From the NCBI GenBank assembly GCA_035637115.1, contig DASPXV010000041.1, positions 25,130 to 89,129 of the forward strand: a DNA stretch of 64,000 nucleotides, read 5' to 3'. Below are positions 32,779 through 41,005 of the stretch, piece by piece; positions within the stretch are counted from its first letter, which is position 1, and each line of letters starts with the position of its first letter. Made by a program: the position numbers and the translations under genes. Source of the stretch: JAICSD01 sp035637115. Its GTDB lineage: Bacteria; Acidobacteriota; Vicinamibacteria; Vicinamibacterales; 2-12-FULL-66-21. Below the pieces are notes generated by a model. It searched no databases and had not been told where the DNA came from. It worked only from the letters and a program-made list of their open reading frames with translations.

Positions 32779-33781
32779 GCGTATCGTCCGCCTTTAGATC
32801 CCCCAGGGCGTACTGGATTCCGGCGAGCAGGTGCTCGAGCATCGCGCGGTTCGCGTAGATGCTCTCGTCGTGTCCGTGCGCCTCGTAGAACAACCGTCCG
32901 TTGCCCTCGCGCCGGATCCAGCTCAGGGCGTAGTCGTGATCCGGCCGCGGGTCCCGCTCCTTCGCCTTGTCGGCATCGCTCATCTTGTCGTAATTCACGC
33001 TCGTCAGCACGCGGACGTTGTCGCGCGAAAACGAGTTGTTCGCGAATACGTACGTCTCATCGTGGATGTCGAACTCGGCGCCGTGAAACATCGCGGTCAG
33101 CGGGCTCTTTGGATCGTCGATCTTGACCGTGATGAGCTGCGGATTGTTCCAGTGGAATTTGAAGTAGCCACCGATCATCTTGTTGAACTCCGGCCACAGC
33201 GGATCGCCGGCAGACGCCATCGGCGACGCGCACTGGTTGCCGTGGTACGAATCGCTGGCCGCGTGGATCCCCGCGATGCCTTTGCCGCCACGAATCAACG
33301 CGAGCAGCGCGGCACGGCGTGAGGCGGTGGCCTGCGCATCGTTCGGATCGTCGAGGAAACATCCCGTCGTGTTGTCCAGGAAGACGAGATCGTACTGGCG
33401 CAGGTTTTCCGTGTTGATATCTGCGGCGTCGTACGTCGTCGTCGCGGTCCACGCTCCGGTCTTCGTGCCCAGCGCCTCGATCGTTTTTGCGGCGAGCGGA
33501 ATGGACGAATGGACGTAGCCCGCGGCGCGGGCGAGCACGAGCACTTTGCGCGGCTTTTGCGGTTTCGCGGGAGCCTTCTCGGGGAGCGCCGCCATCATCC
33601 GGTCGACATCCGGCTGGCACGCCGTGCGTGGATTGCTGCTGCGGCCGCCGCAGGTCGGCTGCGTCGGAACCTGGGCCGGCGGTTGCGGCGGCGGCTGGCC
33701 GGGCGGCTGCACCGGGAGCTGGTGCGCGAGCAGCGGAGTCACGGTCAGAGCCAACACGAACACGGCGAATCTGGATCGCAT
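32762..33781 (-). CDS. ThuA-domain protein, exported
   Basis: A 339-aa protein with signal peptide (FAVFVLALTVTPLLAHQ), a Pro/Gln-rich linker and a ThuA-like (class-I glutamine-amidotransferase-like) domain: KVLVLARAAGYVHSSIPLAAKTIEAL, YDLVFLDNTTGCFL, LIRGGKGIAGIHAASDSYHG, MIGGYFKFHW and HGHDESIYANRAMLEHLLAGIQYALGDL near the end. The family is linked to trehalose and other sugar use, but the biochemical role is unsettled. The histidines and GGGK-type turn are conserved. Promoter region 33782-33865 is shared with the divergent PadR gene. Confidence 0.85.
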   Translation of the reverse strand: MRSRFAVFVLALTVTPLLAHQLPVQPPGQPPPQPPAQVPTQPTCGGRSSNPRTACQPDVDRMMAALPEKAPAKPQKPRKVLVLARAAGYVHSSIPLAAKTIEALGTKTGAWTATTTYDAADINTENLRQYDLVFLDNTTGCFLDDPNDAQATASRRAALLALIRGGKGIAGIHAASDSYHGNQCASPMASAGDPLWPEFNKMIGGYFKFHWNNPQLITVKIDDPKSPLTAMFHGAEFDIHDETYVFANNSFSRDNVRVLTSVNYDKMSDADKAKERDPRPDHDYALSWIRREGNGRLFYEAHGHDESIYANRAMLEHLLAGIQYALGDLKADDTPIPRP

Positions 33782-33865
33782 GCGACCTCCTCGGGTTTCC
33801 TAGCGTATATCGGTTTTTCCTCATGTCTTTTGACAATGCGACTCCACAAGATTATCTTCTGGAGC

Positions 33866-34219
33866 ATGCCGAGACGCGGACGGCCGCCGATCGAAGGGGA
33901 CATGCTGCAGGGCACGCTCGATGTCCTTGTGTTGAAGACGCTCGCCCTCGGGCCCGCGCACGGGCACACCGTCGCGCATGCCATCGAGCATCGTTCAGAA
34001 GATGTTCTTCAGGTCGAGCACGGGTCGCTCTACCCGGCGCTGCACCGCCTCGAGGATCGCGGCTGGATCGCGTCGTTCTGGGGCACCTCGGAAAAGAACC
34101 GCCGCGCCCGCTACTACCGCCTGACGCCGAAAGGGCGCAAGCAGCTCGAGGCGCAGACCAACCGCTGGGATGCGATCGTCCGCGCGGTAAACCGGATCCT
34201 GCGTCCCGCGTCCGAGTAG
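33866..34219 (+). CDS. PadR-family transcriptional regulator (module 1)
   Basis: A protein of about 117 aa with the PadR winged-helix core: LQGTLDVLVLKTLALGPAHGHTVAHAIEHRSEDVLQVEHGSLYPALHRLEDRGWIASFWG, then RRARYYRLTPKGRKQL. It directly precedes an ADOP-type ABC permease in the same direction with a 5-bp gap and very likely regulates it. ATG 33866 is chosen (MPRRGRPP); ATG 33836 or 33902 are possible. A short AAGAT-T-ATCTT palindrome at 33848-33858 could be an operator. Confidence 0.9.
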   Translation: MPRRGRPPIEGDMLQGTLDVLVLKTLALGPAHGHTVAHAIEHRSEDVLQVEHGSLYPALHRLEDRGWIASFWGTSEKNRRARYYRLTPKGRKQLEAQTNRWDAIVRAVNRILRPASE

Positions 34220-34224
34220 CCGCC

Positions 34225-36912
34225 ATGGGCTTCACCCGCTTCTTCCGTCGCCGCTACTGGGACGAGGAGCGCGCGCGCGAGCTCGATTCCTATCTCGCCG
34301 AAGAGATCGCCGACAACCTGGCGCGGGGCATGCCCCTCGATGCGGCGCGCACCGCAGCCTATCGCAAGCTGGGCAATCCCACGCGCATCCGCGAGGAGAT
34401 TTACACGATGAACTCGATCGGATTCGTCGAAACGATCTGGCAGGATCTCCGCTACGGCGCGCGTCTGCTGCGCCGCAATCCGACGTTCGCGATCGTCGCG
34501 ATCCTGACGCTGGCGCTCGGCACCGGCGCCAACACCGCGATCTTTCAGCTCGTCGACGCCATCCGATTGCGCACGCTGCCCGTCGAGCATCCCCAGCAAC
34601 TCGCCGAGGTGCGCATCGTGAAGGCCCCCAACGGCCGGACCGGACAGTTCAACGGACGCTGGCCGATGCTGTCGTACCCGCTCTACCTGAAGATCAAGGA
34701 ACAGCAGCAGGTGTTCACCGACGTCGCGGCGTGGGGCTCGGCCTCCTTCGATCTCGCGCCCGGCGGCGAGGAACGCCCCGCGCAGGCCATGTGGGTGAGC
34801 GGCAACTTCTTCGACGTGCTCGGCGTCCGCGCGGCGGCGGGGCGGCTGTTCGGGCCGGCCGATGACGTGAAGGGCTGCGCGCCCTCCGCGGTCCTGGGCC
34901 ATGCCTTCTGGCAGCGCGAATACGCGGGCGACCCCTCCATCGTCGGTAGGACGATCCTCCTCGACGGCCACCGGTTCGACGTGATCGGCGTGAGCGCGCG
35001 CGAGTTCTACGGCGTGGACGTCGGCCGCGCGTTCGACGTGGCGGTCCCGATCTGCGTCGAGCCGCTGTTCCGCGCGAGCAGTGGCCTGGACAAACCGGAC
35101 CTCTGGTTCCTCGGCGGGATCGGACGGCTGAAGCCTGGGGTGACGTCGGACCAGGCGAGCGCGCAGCTCGCCGGCATCTCGAACGGCATCCTCGAGGCGA
35201 CGGTGTCGAGCCGCTACATCGCGGCGGACGCGAAGAGCTACCGCGAGATGGTGATCGGCGCGCGTCCCGCGGCCTCTGGCATCAGCGGCCTCCGGCGCAG
35301 CTACGGCGATTCGCTGAACATCCTGCTCGGCGTCACGGCCCTCGTTCTGCTCATCGCCTGCGCCAATCTGGCGAACCTGATGCTCGCGCGCGCCACCGCG
35401 CGGGAGCGCGAGGTCGCCGTCCGCCTCGCCATCGGCGCGTCGCGGCGCCGCATCATCCGGCAGATGCTCTCCGAGAGCCTGCTGATCGCGGCGATCGGAG
35501 CGGCCGCCGGCATCCTCATCTCGCAATGGTTCAGCCGCTCGCTCATCGCATTCCTGAACTCCGACACCGACCGACTGTTCGTCGATCTCGCCCCCGACTG
35601 GCGCGTGTTTTCATTCACCGCTGCCGTTGCGATTGCCGCGTGCCTCGTGTTCGGTCTGGCGCCGGCCATCCGCGCCACCCGCACGTCGCTGGGCGCCGCG
35701 ATGAAGGCTGGCGGCCGCGGATCGACGGACGGCCGCGAGCGCTTCGGCGTGCGCCGGGCGCTGGTCGTCGTGCAGGTCGCGCTCTCCCTCGTGCTCCTCG
35801 TCGGCGCGCTCCTCTTCGCGCGCAGTCTGCGGAATCTGACGACACTGGATCCCGGGTTCCGCCAGGACGGCGTGCTGACGGCCGGCCTCGATCTGCGGAA
35901 GGCGAAGATTCCAGAGGCGTCGTTGGCTGCCGTGACCCAGCAGATCGTCGAGCGGGTGCGCGCCGTACCCGGTGTCCGCACGGTGGCGCAGACGTTCACC
36001 ACGCCGGTCGGCGGGAACTTCTGGAACGATCGACTGATCGTCGGCGGGGCCGTCCAGAAGGAAGCCGTCAACTTCAACTTGGTCGGGCCCGGTTATTTCG
36101 AGGCGCTCGGCATCCGTATCGCCGCCGGCCGCGATTTCGGCCCGGGAGACACGCCGCAGTCGCCGAAGGTCGCCATCGTGAGCGAGTCGTTCGCGCGGAA
36201 GTTCTTTCCTGGACGCGACACCGTCGGCCAGACCTTCCAGATCGAAACGCCGGTCGGCGAGCCGCGGCCGGTGTACCAGATCATCGGAATCGCGAGCGAC
36301 ACGAAGTACACCGACCTTCGCGAGCCGTTCAGGCCGCTGGTGCATCTCGGCATGACGCAGGACGAGCATCCGGGACCGTTCCTCCAGCTCGTAATCCGCA
36401 CCGACACGGTTTCATCCGCCACGACCGCCGCGCTGACGCGCGCGATCACCGAGGTGAATCCGGTGATCGGTATCCATTACCAGGCGGTGCGGACGCAGAT
36501 CGAGCAGTCGCTGAGCCGCGAGCGGCTGATGGCGACGCTGTCGGGCTTCTTCGGCGGCCTCGCCGTTCTGATCGCCACGATCGGGCTCTATGGCGTCATG
36601 TCGTACATGGTGACTCGGCGGCGCGTCGAGATCGGCGTCCGTATGGCGCTCGGCGCCGACGCGCGCTCGGTGGTGCGGATGGTCGTGCGCGAAGCGGGCG
36701 TGCTGCTGTTGGCCGGCCTCCTCGTCGGCGGCGTGCTGTCGGTGTACGCCGCAAGGACCGCGAACACATTTCTCTACGGACTGCAGCCGGGCGATCCGGC
36801 GACGCTCGCCATGGCGATGGCGGCGCTGGCCTCGGTGACGCTGCTCGCGAGCTGGATCCCCGCGACGCGCGCGTCGCGCGTGCAGCCAACCGCCGCGCTG
36901 CGCGAGGAGTAG
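34225..36912 (+). CDS. ADOP-family ABC transporter permease (MacB-like, module 1)
   Basis: An 896-aa protein. The N-terminal region of about 70 residues (RRRYWDEERARELDSYLAEEIADNLARGM...) is the 'permease prefix' domain of acidobacterial duplicated orphan permeases. It is followed by WQDLRYGARLLRRNPTFAIVAILTLALGTGANTAIFQLVDAI and two FtsX/MacB repeats, each with a periplasmic MacB_PCD domain and membrane helices (SLNILLGVTALVLLIACANLANLMLARATARERE; GLAVLIATIGLYGVMSYMVTRRRVEIGVRMALGA). Such permeases lack a linked ATPase. Function in export or signalling is unproven. Confidence 0.93.
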   Translation: MGFTRFFRRRYWDEERARELDSYLAEEIADNLARGMPLDAARTAAYRKLGNPTRIREEIYTMNSIGFVETIWQDLRYGARLLRRNPTFAIVAILTLALGTGANTAIFQLVDAIRLRTLPVEHPQQLAEVRIVKAPNGRTGQFNGRWPMLSYPLYLKIKEQQQVFTDVAAWGSASFDLAPGGEERPAQAMWVSGNFFDVLGVRAAAGRLFGPADDVKGCAPSAVLGHAFWQREYAGDPSIVGRTILLDGHRFDVIGVSAREFYGVDVGRAFDVAVPICVEPLFRASSGLDKPDLWFLGGIGRLKPGVTSDQASAQLAGISNGILEATVSSRYIAADAKSYREMVIGARPAASGISGLRRSYGDSLNILLGVTALVLLIACANLANLMLARATAREREVAVRLAIGASRRRIIRQMLSESLLIAAIGAAAGILISQWFSRSLIAFLNSDTDRLFVDLAPDWRVFSFTAAVAIAACLVFGLAPAIRATRTSLGAAMKAGGRGSTDGRERFGVRRALVVVQVALSLVLLVGALLFARSLRNLTTLDPGFRQDGVLTAGLDLRKAKIPEASLAAVTQQIVERVRAVPGVRTVAQTFTTPVGGNFWNDRLIVGGAVQKEAVNFNLVGPGYFEALGIRIAAGRDFGPGDTPQSPKVAIVSESFARKFFPGRDTVGQTFQIETPVGEPRPVYQIIGIASDTKYTDLREPFRPLVHLGMTQDEHPGPFLQLVIRTDTVSSATTAALTRAITEVNPVIGIHYQAVRTQIEQSLSRERLMATLSGFFGGLAVLIATIGLYGVMSYMVTRRRVEIGVRMALGADARSVVRMVVREAGVLLLAGLLVGGVLSVYAARTANTFLYGLQPGDPATLAMAMAALASVTLLASWIPATRASRVQPTAALREE

Positions 36913-36952
36913 CAGCTCTGCCTCGCATGAATCTTGCGAGTATCCGCGGCGT

Positions 36953-37438
36953 ATGGACGAAATCGTCGCCGCGGAGGAACTGACCGAAACACAAAAGCGC
37001 GCCAACATCATTCGACTGGCCTTCGATAACGATCCCGCCAAGCTCGAGCGCTTCGTCGAGCTCATCAAGCGGAACGTGCCGGAAAACACTGGCGTCGTGG
37101 TGCGGGGGAGCGCCGTGACCGGCTACCGCTGGCGGGACAAAGCCCCCTTCGATTCGGAAGGTCCCGGAACGAGCGATCTCGATCTGACGTTCGTCGGCCA
37201 TCGCATCCTCGAGTATTACAAGGTGACGGGTTTCTTCGTGCCGGGCGTCCACACGCGGCCGATCAGCAGGGACGACCCCGATATCGCGCCCGGTCTCACT
37301 CCCTTGCGCGAGCAGCTCATCGCAATGGTGAATCGCCCCGTCAACATCCAGGGCTCACGGGATTTCGTGATGTACTTCCGCGGCGAGCTGCTCGGCCAGC
37401 CGTACCTTACGCTGGTCGAGAGACCCGACATCGAGTGA
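36953..37438 (+). CDS. Nucleotidyltransferase-like protein
   Basis: A 161-aa protein with a nucleotidyltransferase-fold signature: VVVRGSAVTGYRWRDKAPF, then GPGTSDLDLTFVG (GS...DxD). The remaining sequence (GFFVPGVHTRPISRDDPDIAPGL...) is compact and lacks known substrate domains. It overlaps the next gene by 4 nt (GTGA), so the two are coupled. The reaction (nucleotide transfer to protein, RNA or small molecule) is not known. Confidence 0.75.
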   Translation: MDEIVAAEELTETQKRANIIRLAFDNDPAKLERFVELIKRNVPENTGVVVRGSAVTGYRWRDKAPFDSEGPGTSDLDLTFVGHRILEYYKVTGFFVPGVHTRPISRDDPDIAPGLTPLREQLIAMVNRPVNIQGSRDFVMYFRGELLGQPYLTLVERPDIE

Positions 37439-38175
37439 TCCGACTTCTGAGCTACAACATCCGCCGGGGCGGCGCCGGCCGCGAGGACGCATTGCAGTCC
37501 GTGATCACGGAGTGCGCGCCCGACATCGTGGTCTTCCAGGAGGCGACCGTCCCCGCCGTGATCGAATCGCTGTCGCAGCGTTGTGCAATGCCGATCTGGG
37601 CTGCGCTGCCGCGATTGTCGCTCGGGTTCATGAGCCGCATCCCGATCGCGCATTACGAATGGCACCGTCCGCGGCTGTCGCGCCATGCGTTTCTCGAAAT
37701 CGTTCCGGTCGGACTGCCGCTCCGCGTCTTCGGCGTGCATCTGAGCGCAGTGTTCGCGGCTTTGACGGAACGGCGCCGGGTCATGGAACTGCGTTCGCTC
37801 TTGAGCAGCATCAAGCGCCACCAGGACGGGCTGCACGCGCTCCTGGGAGACTTCAACACCGTCGCGCCCGGCGAGCTGCTGGATTTCGCCGCGCTGCCGC
37901 AGAAAGTGCGCGCGACGATGTGGTTGAGCGGCGGTGAAATTCGCTGGCGCACGATCCAGGTCGTTCTTGACGCGGGGTACGTCGACGCGTTCCGCATGCT
38001 CCACCCGTCCGATCCGGGGTTGACGCTGCCGGCGGCAACGCCGCAGGTGCGGCTCGACTACCTGTTCGTCCCGAGCCCGCACATGTCCAAGGTGACGTGC
38101 TGCGACGTCATTCGATCGGCCACAGCTCAACAAGCTTCCGATCACTGTCCTTTAATGTCGGAAATCCAGGTGTAA
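37435..38175 (+). CDS. Endonuclease/exonuclease/phosphatase-family protein
   Basis: A 246-aa EEP-fold protein. It shows IRLLSYNIRRGG (Asn), IVVFQEAT (metal-binding Glu), FGVHLSAVF (catalytic-region His), LLGDFNTV (Asp/Asn) and the C-terminal SDHCPLM (catalytic His). It is a metal-dependent phosphodiesterase/phosphatase of unknown substrate. GTG 37435 overlaps the upstream nucleotidyltransferase-like gene by 4 nt; the pair may synthesise and break the same bond. Confidence 0.88.
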   Translation: MIRLLSYNIRRGGAGREDALQSVITECAPDIVVFQEATVPAVIESLSQRCAMPIWAALPRLSLGFMSRIPIAHYEWHRPRLSRHAFLEIVPVGLPLRVFGVHLSAVFAALTERRRVMELRSLLSSIKRHQDGLHALLGDFNTVAPGELLDFAALPQKVRATMWLSGGEIRWRTIQVVLDAGYVDAFRMLHPSDPGLTLPAATPQVRLDYLFVPSPHMSKVTCCDVIRSATAQQASDHCPLMSEIQV

Positions 38176-38185
38176 GCTGGCACCG

Positions 38186-38575
38186 ATGACCACGCTGGTC
38201 GAACCCGTCATCGAGCGGCGGGCGCAGCCTGACGACGTGGAGTACTGGGAGCAAGTCTGGCGAATGCGGCCGGCCTCCGTCACGATCGCGCGCACCCACG
38301 CCACGGACGTCGGACATCGTCAACTGGTCATCACGCTGGACGGCGAGCGCCTTGGCGACCTGATGTACGGCGAGTCGATGCAGCGGGACGTTGCGGCCGG
38401 CGCGCATCGGCTGCGCGTGAGCAACACGCTGGTGTGGAAGACGGTGGAGTTCGAGGTCAAGCCGGGGGAGCAGGTGCGGTTCGACGCGATCAACCGCGCG
38501 GGCCGGTTGTCGTATCCGTTGATGGTGATACTCGGCGCGGGGCCGTTGTATGTAACCGTCCAACGGGTTGTCTGA
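38186..38575 (+). CDS. Small hypothetical protein (PEGA-like beta sandwich)
   Basis: A 129-aa protein with alternating beta strands (SVTIARTHATDVGHRQLVITLDGERLGDLMYGESMQRDVAAGAHRLRVSNTLVWKTVEFEVKPGEQVRF), a pattern like PEGA or small immunoglobulin-like sandwich domains. A final hydrophobic stretch (YPLMVILGAGPLYVTVQRVV) may be a membrane anchor. Third gene of the run starting at 36953. Function unknown. Confidence 0.65.
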   Translation: MTTLVEPVIERRAQPDDVEYWEQVWRMRPASVTIARTHATDVGHRQLVITLDGERLGDLMYGESMQRDVAAGAHRLRVSNTLVWKTVEFEVKPGEQVRFDAINRAGRLSYPLMVILGAGPLYVTVQRVV

Positions 38576-38630
38576 ATCTACCTACCTTCGCGGCTCCGCC
38601 GCTTCGGTGGGCACGCCGCGCGTCGCGCCT

Positions 38631-38661
38631 CCCGCCTTCGCCAAGGCTACGGCGGGCAGGC
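38631..38661. repeat. REP-like sequence, right-hand orientation
   Basis: A 31-bp sequence, CCCGCCTTCGCCAAGGCTAC followed by GGCGGGCAGGC, with CCCGCC/GGCGGG ends able to pair. Its exact reverse complement lies at 39470-39500 on the other side of the SDR gene. Confidence 0.85.
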
Positions 38662-38668
38662 TCACCTA

Positions 38669-39448
38669 CTACCGGGCAGTCCAGCCGCCGTCCACGAATA
38701 GCGAGCTGCCGGTCACGTACGACGACGCGTCGGAGGCGAGAAACACCGCCGCGCCCGCCAGCTCCTCGAGTTCTCCCCAGCGGCCCAGCGGAATCTGGTT
38801 GATGAACTGCTGGTACGCGACCGGATCGTTCAGCAGCTGCCGATTCATATCCGTGGCGAACGGGCCGGGACAGATCGCGTTGCACGTCACGCCGGTGCCC
38901 GCCCATTCGAGCGCAAGCACGCGGGTCAGTCCGAGGATCCCCGCTTTCGACGAGGCGTAGGGCGCGCGGCCCGGCAGGGCCACGACCGACATGATCGATG
39001 CGAGATTGATCATGCGGCCCCACCCTCGCGCCACCATCTGCGGCCCGATCGCGCGCGAGCACAGAAACGGGCCCTTCAGGTTGGTGTCGACAACGGTGTC
39101 CCAGTCCGCCTCGGACAATTGTGTGATGGTCCCGCGGATGTTGGTGCCGGCGTTGTTGACGAGGATGTCGATCGATCCGCACGCTGCGGTGACCTCCGTG
39201 GCGAGACGCGTCACGTCGGCGGCGACCGTGACGTCCGCCTCGAAGGCGCGCACCGTGCGGCCCGTCGCGTCCGCGATCTCCCGCGCCGTCGCCTCGCAGC
39301 TTTCGCGCGATCGTCCCGCGAGCGCGATGTCCGCCCCCGCCTCCCCAAGCGCAATCGCCATCGTCCGCCCAAGCCCGCGGGCGCCTCCAGTGATCAGCGC
39401 GACTTTTCCTTCCAGCCGAAACGTTTCGAGTACGTGTCTATGTGCCAT
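38669..39448 (-). CDS. SDR-family oxidoreductase (gluconate 5-dehydrogenase/FabG-like)
   Basis: A 259-aa classical short-chain dehydrogenase. The NAD(P) motif is TGGARGLG (residues 20-27), followed by NNAG (98-101), the catalytic Ser in NLASIMS and Y164-x3-K168, then CPGPFATDMN. The N-terminus LETFRLEGKVALITGG is of the type seen in gluconate 5-dehydrogenases and related polyol/sugar-acid enzymes. Upstream is an MFS transporter of the sugar-acid type, in line with processing of an imported oxidised sugar. Flanked on both sides by the same 31-bp repeat in inverted orientation. Confidence 0.88.
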   Translation of the reverse strand: MAHRHVLETFRLEGKVALITGGARGLGRTMAIALGEAGADIALAGRSRESCEATAREIADATGRTVRAFEADVTVAADVTRLATEVTAACGSIDILVNNAGTNIRGTITQLSEADWDTVVDTNLKGPFLCSRAIGPQMVARGWGRMINLASIMSVVALPGRAPYASSKAGILGLTRVLALEWAGTGVTCNAICPGPFATDMNRQLLNDPVAYQQFINQIPLGRWGELEELAGAAVFLASDASSYVTGSSLFVDGGWTAR

Positions 39449-39469
39449 CTGTGAACCGTGAACTCCGAG

Positions 39470-39500
39470 CCTGCCCGCCGTAGCCTTGGCGAAGGCGGGC
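39470..39500. repeat. REP-like sequence, inverted copy
   Basis: Exact 31/31 reverse complement of 38631-38661 (starts GCCTGCCCGCCGTAGCC). The two copies bracket the SDR gene, about 810 bp apart. Confidence 0.85.
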
Positions 39501-39583
39501 GGCTGCTTGTCTTTCTAACAGGAAGGCCAGGAGATCAGGAGCAATTCTTTAGATGATTCTCATGAACTCTTGGATCTCGTGCT

Positions 39584-39639
39584 AACTGGCAACTGGCAAC
39601 TGGCAACTGGCAACTGGCAACTGGCAACTGGCAACTGGT
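39584..39639. repeat. Heptanucleotide tandem repeat (AACTGGC)
   Basis: Seven perfect head-to-tail copies of AACTGGC (39584-39632) plus one imperfect copy. They lie just downstream of the MFS gene stop codon (39653-39655). A 7-bp unit can change length by replication slippage. Confidence 0.95.
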
Positions 39640-39652
39640 TACTGGCACCTGG

Positions 39653-40933
39653 CTACTCTTCGATCGGTGTGTGCGCATCGATGAACAGCCAGCACAAGCC
39701 GCCGACGAGATAAATCGCGCACGAGACGTAGAACGTCAGCGTCCAGTTCTGGCCGGTCCACGTCAACAGATACCCCACGATGAGCGCGGACAACGCGCCA
39801 GCGACGCTGCCGAACGTGTTCATCGCGCCGGAGAGCGTGCCCGCATACCGGCCGCCGATGTCCATGCATCCCGTCCACGCCGCGGGCATCACGAAGTCGT
39901 TGAAGAATCCGGCGAGGCCCAGCACTAGCATTGCGGTGACCGGATCGGCGATCCGCGTGAAGACGAGAATCGACGCGGACGCGCCCACGAATCCAACGAT
40001 GGCGACGCCGCGGCGTGCCGCGGCCACGCTGCCCATCGCACGCGCGACGCGCGGGAGCATCGCGCCGCTGACGAGACAGCCGACGCCGCCGAGCAGGAGC
40101 GGCAGGCCGGCGAGCAGCGCGCCGAACTTCACGCCTGTCCCGCGCGCCTCACGCAAATACGTCGGGAGCCACGTGACGTAGAACCACCAGCCGTAGGCGA
40201 GGCATGCGTACTGAACGCAGAGCAGCCAGACCGATCGATTCGTGCCCAGACGCCGCCAGGGGACCCTCGCGCCGACAGCAGTATGCGCGGCGGGCGGCAG
40301 CAGCGCGGCTTCGGCGGCGTTGACGCCGGGATGCGCCCGGGGATCGTCGCGGTACCACCTATAGAAAATGATGGCCCACACGATGCCGAGCACGCCGAAC
40401 AGCTCGAACGCGCCCCGCCACGTCACGTAGTCGAGGACGAGCGCGACGAGGATTGGCGTGAACGCGCCGCTCCAGCGCGCGGCGAACCACAGGAAACCCT
40501 GCGCGCGCTCGCGCTCCCCGTGCGGCAGCCAGATCGTCAGGACGCGCGTCAGGTTCGGGAAGCATCCCGCTTCGCCGGCGCCGAACAGCGCGCGCGTCAC
40601 GACGAGCGAGGTCGCGTTCCACGCCCAGCCGGTGGCCGCGGTGAAGATGGACCACCACAGCACGATGCGCACCAGGACGCGCCGCGGTCCGATCCGATCG
40701 CCCAGCCATCCGCCGGGGATCTCGAACACCGCGTATGCCCAGCCGAACGCCGAGAGCGCCCAACCCAGTTGGATCTTCGACAGCCCGAGGTCCGCGCTGA
40801 TCGCCGGCGCCGCCTGCGAGATGGCGATGCGATCGATGTACATCACCACGGCGAGCATCATCGCGAAAGCGGTGGTGGTATATCGCGCGTGGGTTGGGCG
40901 CGTCGACGCGCCCGGGTCGGTGGCCTGGACCAT
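39653..40933 (-). CDS. MFS transporter, anion:cation symporter type (sugar-acid-like)
   Basis: A 426-aa major facilitator with 12 predicted helices. It shows MMLAVVMYIDRIAISQAAPAISADLGLSKIQLGWALSAFGWAYAVFEIPGGWLGDRIGPRRVL, including the D-R-I motif of helix 1 and the GDRIGPR loop, and GAGEAGCFPNLTRVLTIWLPHGERERAQGF, typical of the ACS family (hexuronate, glucarate, galactonate or 4-hydroxyphenylacetate uptake). ATG 40933 is the natural start; earlier in-frame codons would run into the divergent gene. The neighbourhood suggests an oxidised sugar as substrate. Confidence 0.88.
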   Translation of the reverse strand: MVQATDPGASTRPTHARYTTTAFAMMLAVVMYIDRIAISQAAPAISADLGLSKIQLGWALSAFGWAYAVFEIPGGWLGDRIGPRRVLVRIVLWWSIFTAATGWAWNATSLVVTRALFGAGEAGCFPNLTRVLTIWLPHGERERAQGFLWFAARWSGAFTPILVALVLDYVTWRGAFELFGVLGIVWAIIFYRWYRDDPRAHPGVNAAEAALLPPAAHTAVGARVPWRRLGTNRSVWLLCVQYACLAYGWWFYVTWLPTYLREARGTGVKFGALLAGLPLLLGGVGCLVSGAMLPRVARAMGSVAAARRGVAIVGFVGASASILVFTRIADPVTAMLVLGLAGFFNDFVMPAAWTGCMDIGGRYAGTLSGAMNTFGSVAGALSALIVGYLLTWTGQNWTLTFYVSCAIYLVGGLCWLFIDAHTPIEE

Positions 40934-41005
40934 GGCGCGCCATAGTGTCACAGCTCGATCGGAGCGGCCAGCGCAGTTCTGAAATCGGAGTAGACTGCCC
41001 GTATT

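Noticed and set aside
38591..38608. GGCTCCGCCGCTTCGGTGGG as an operator
   Set aside because: Weak symmetry in a GC-rich sequence next to a REP-like repeat; chance pairing likely.
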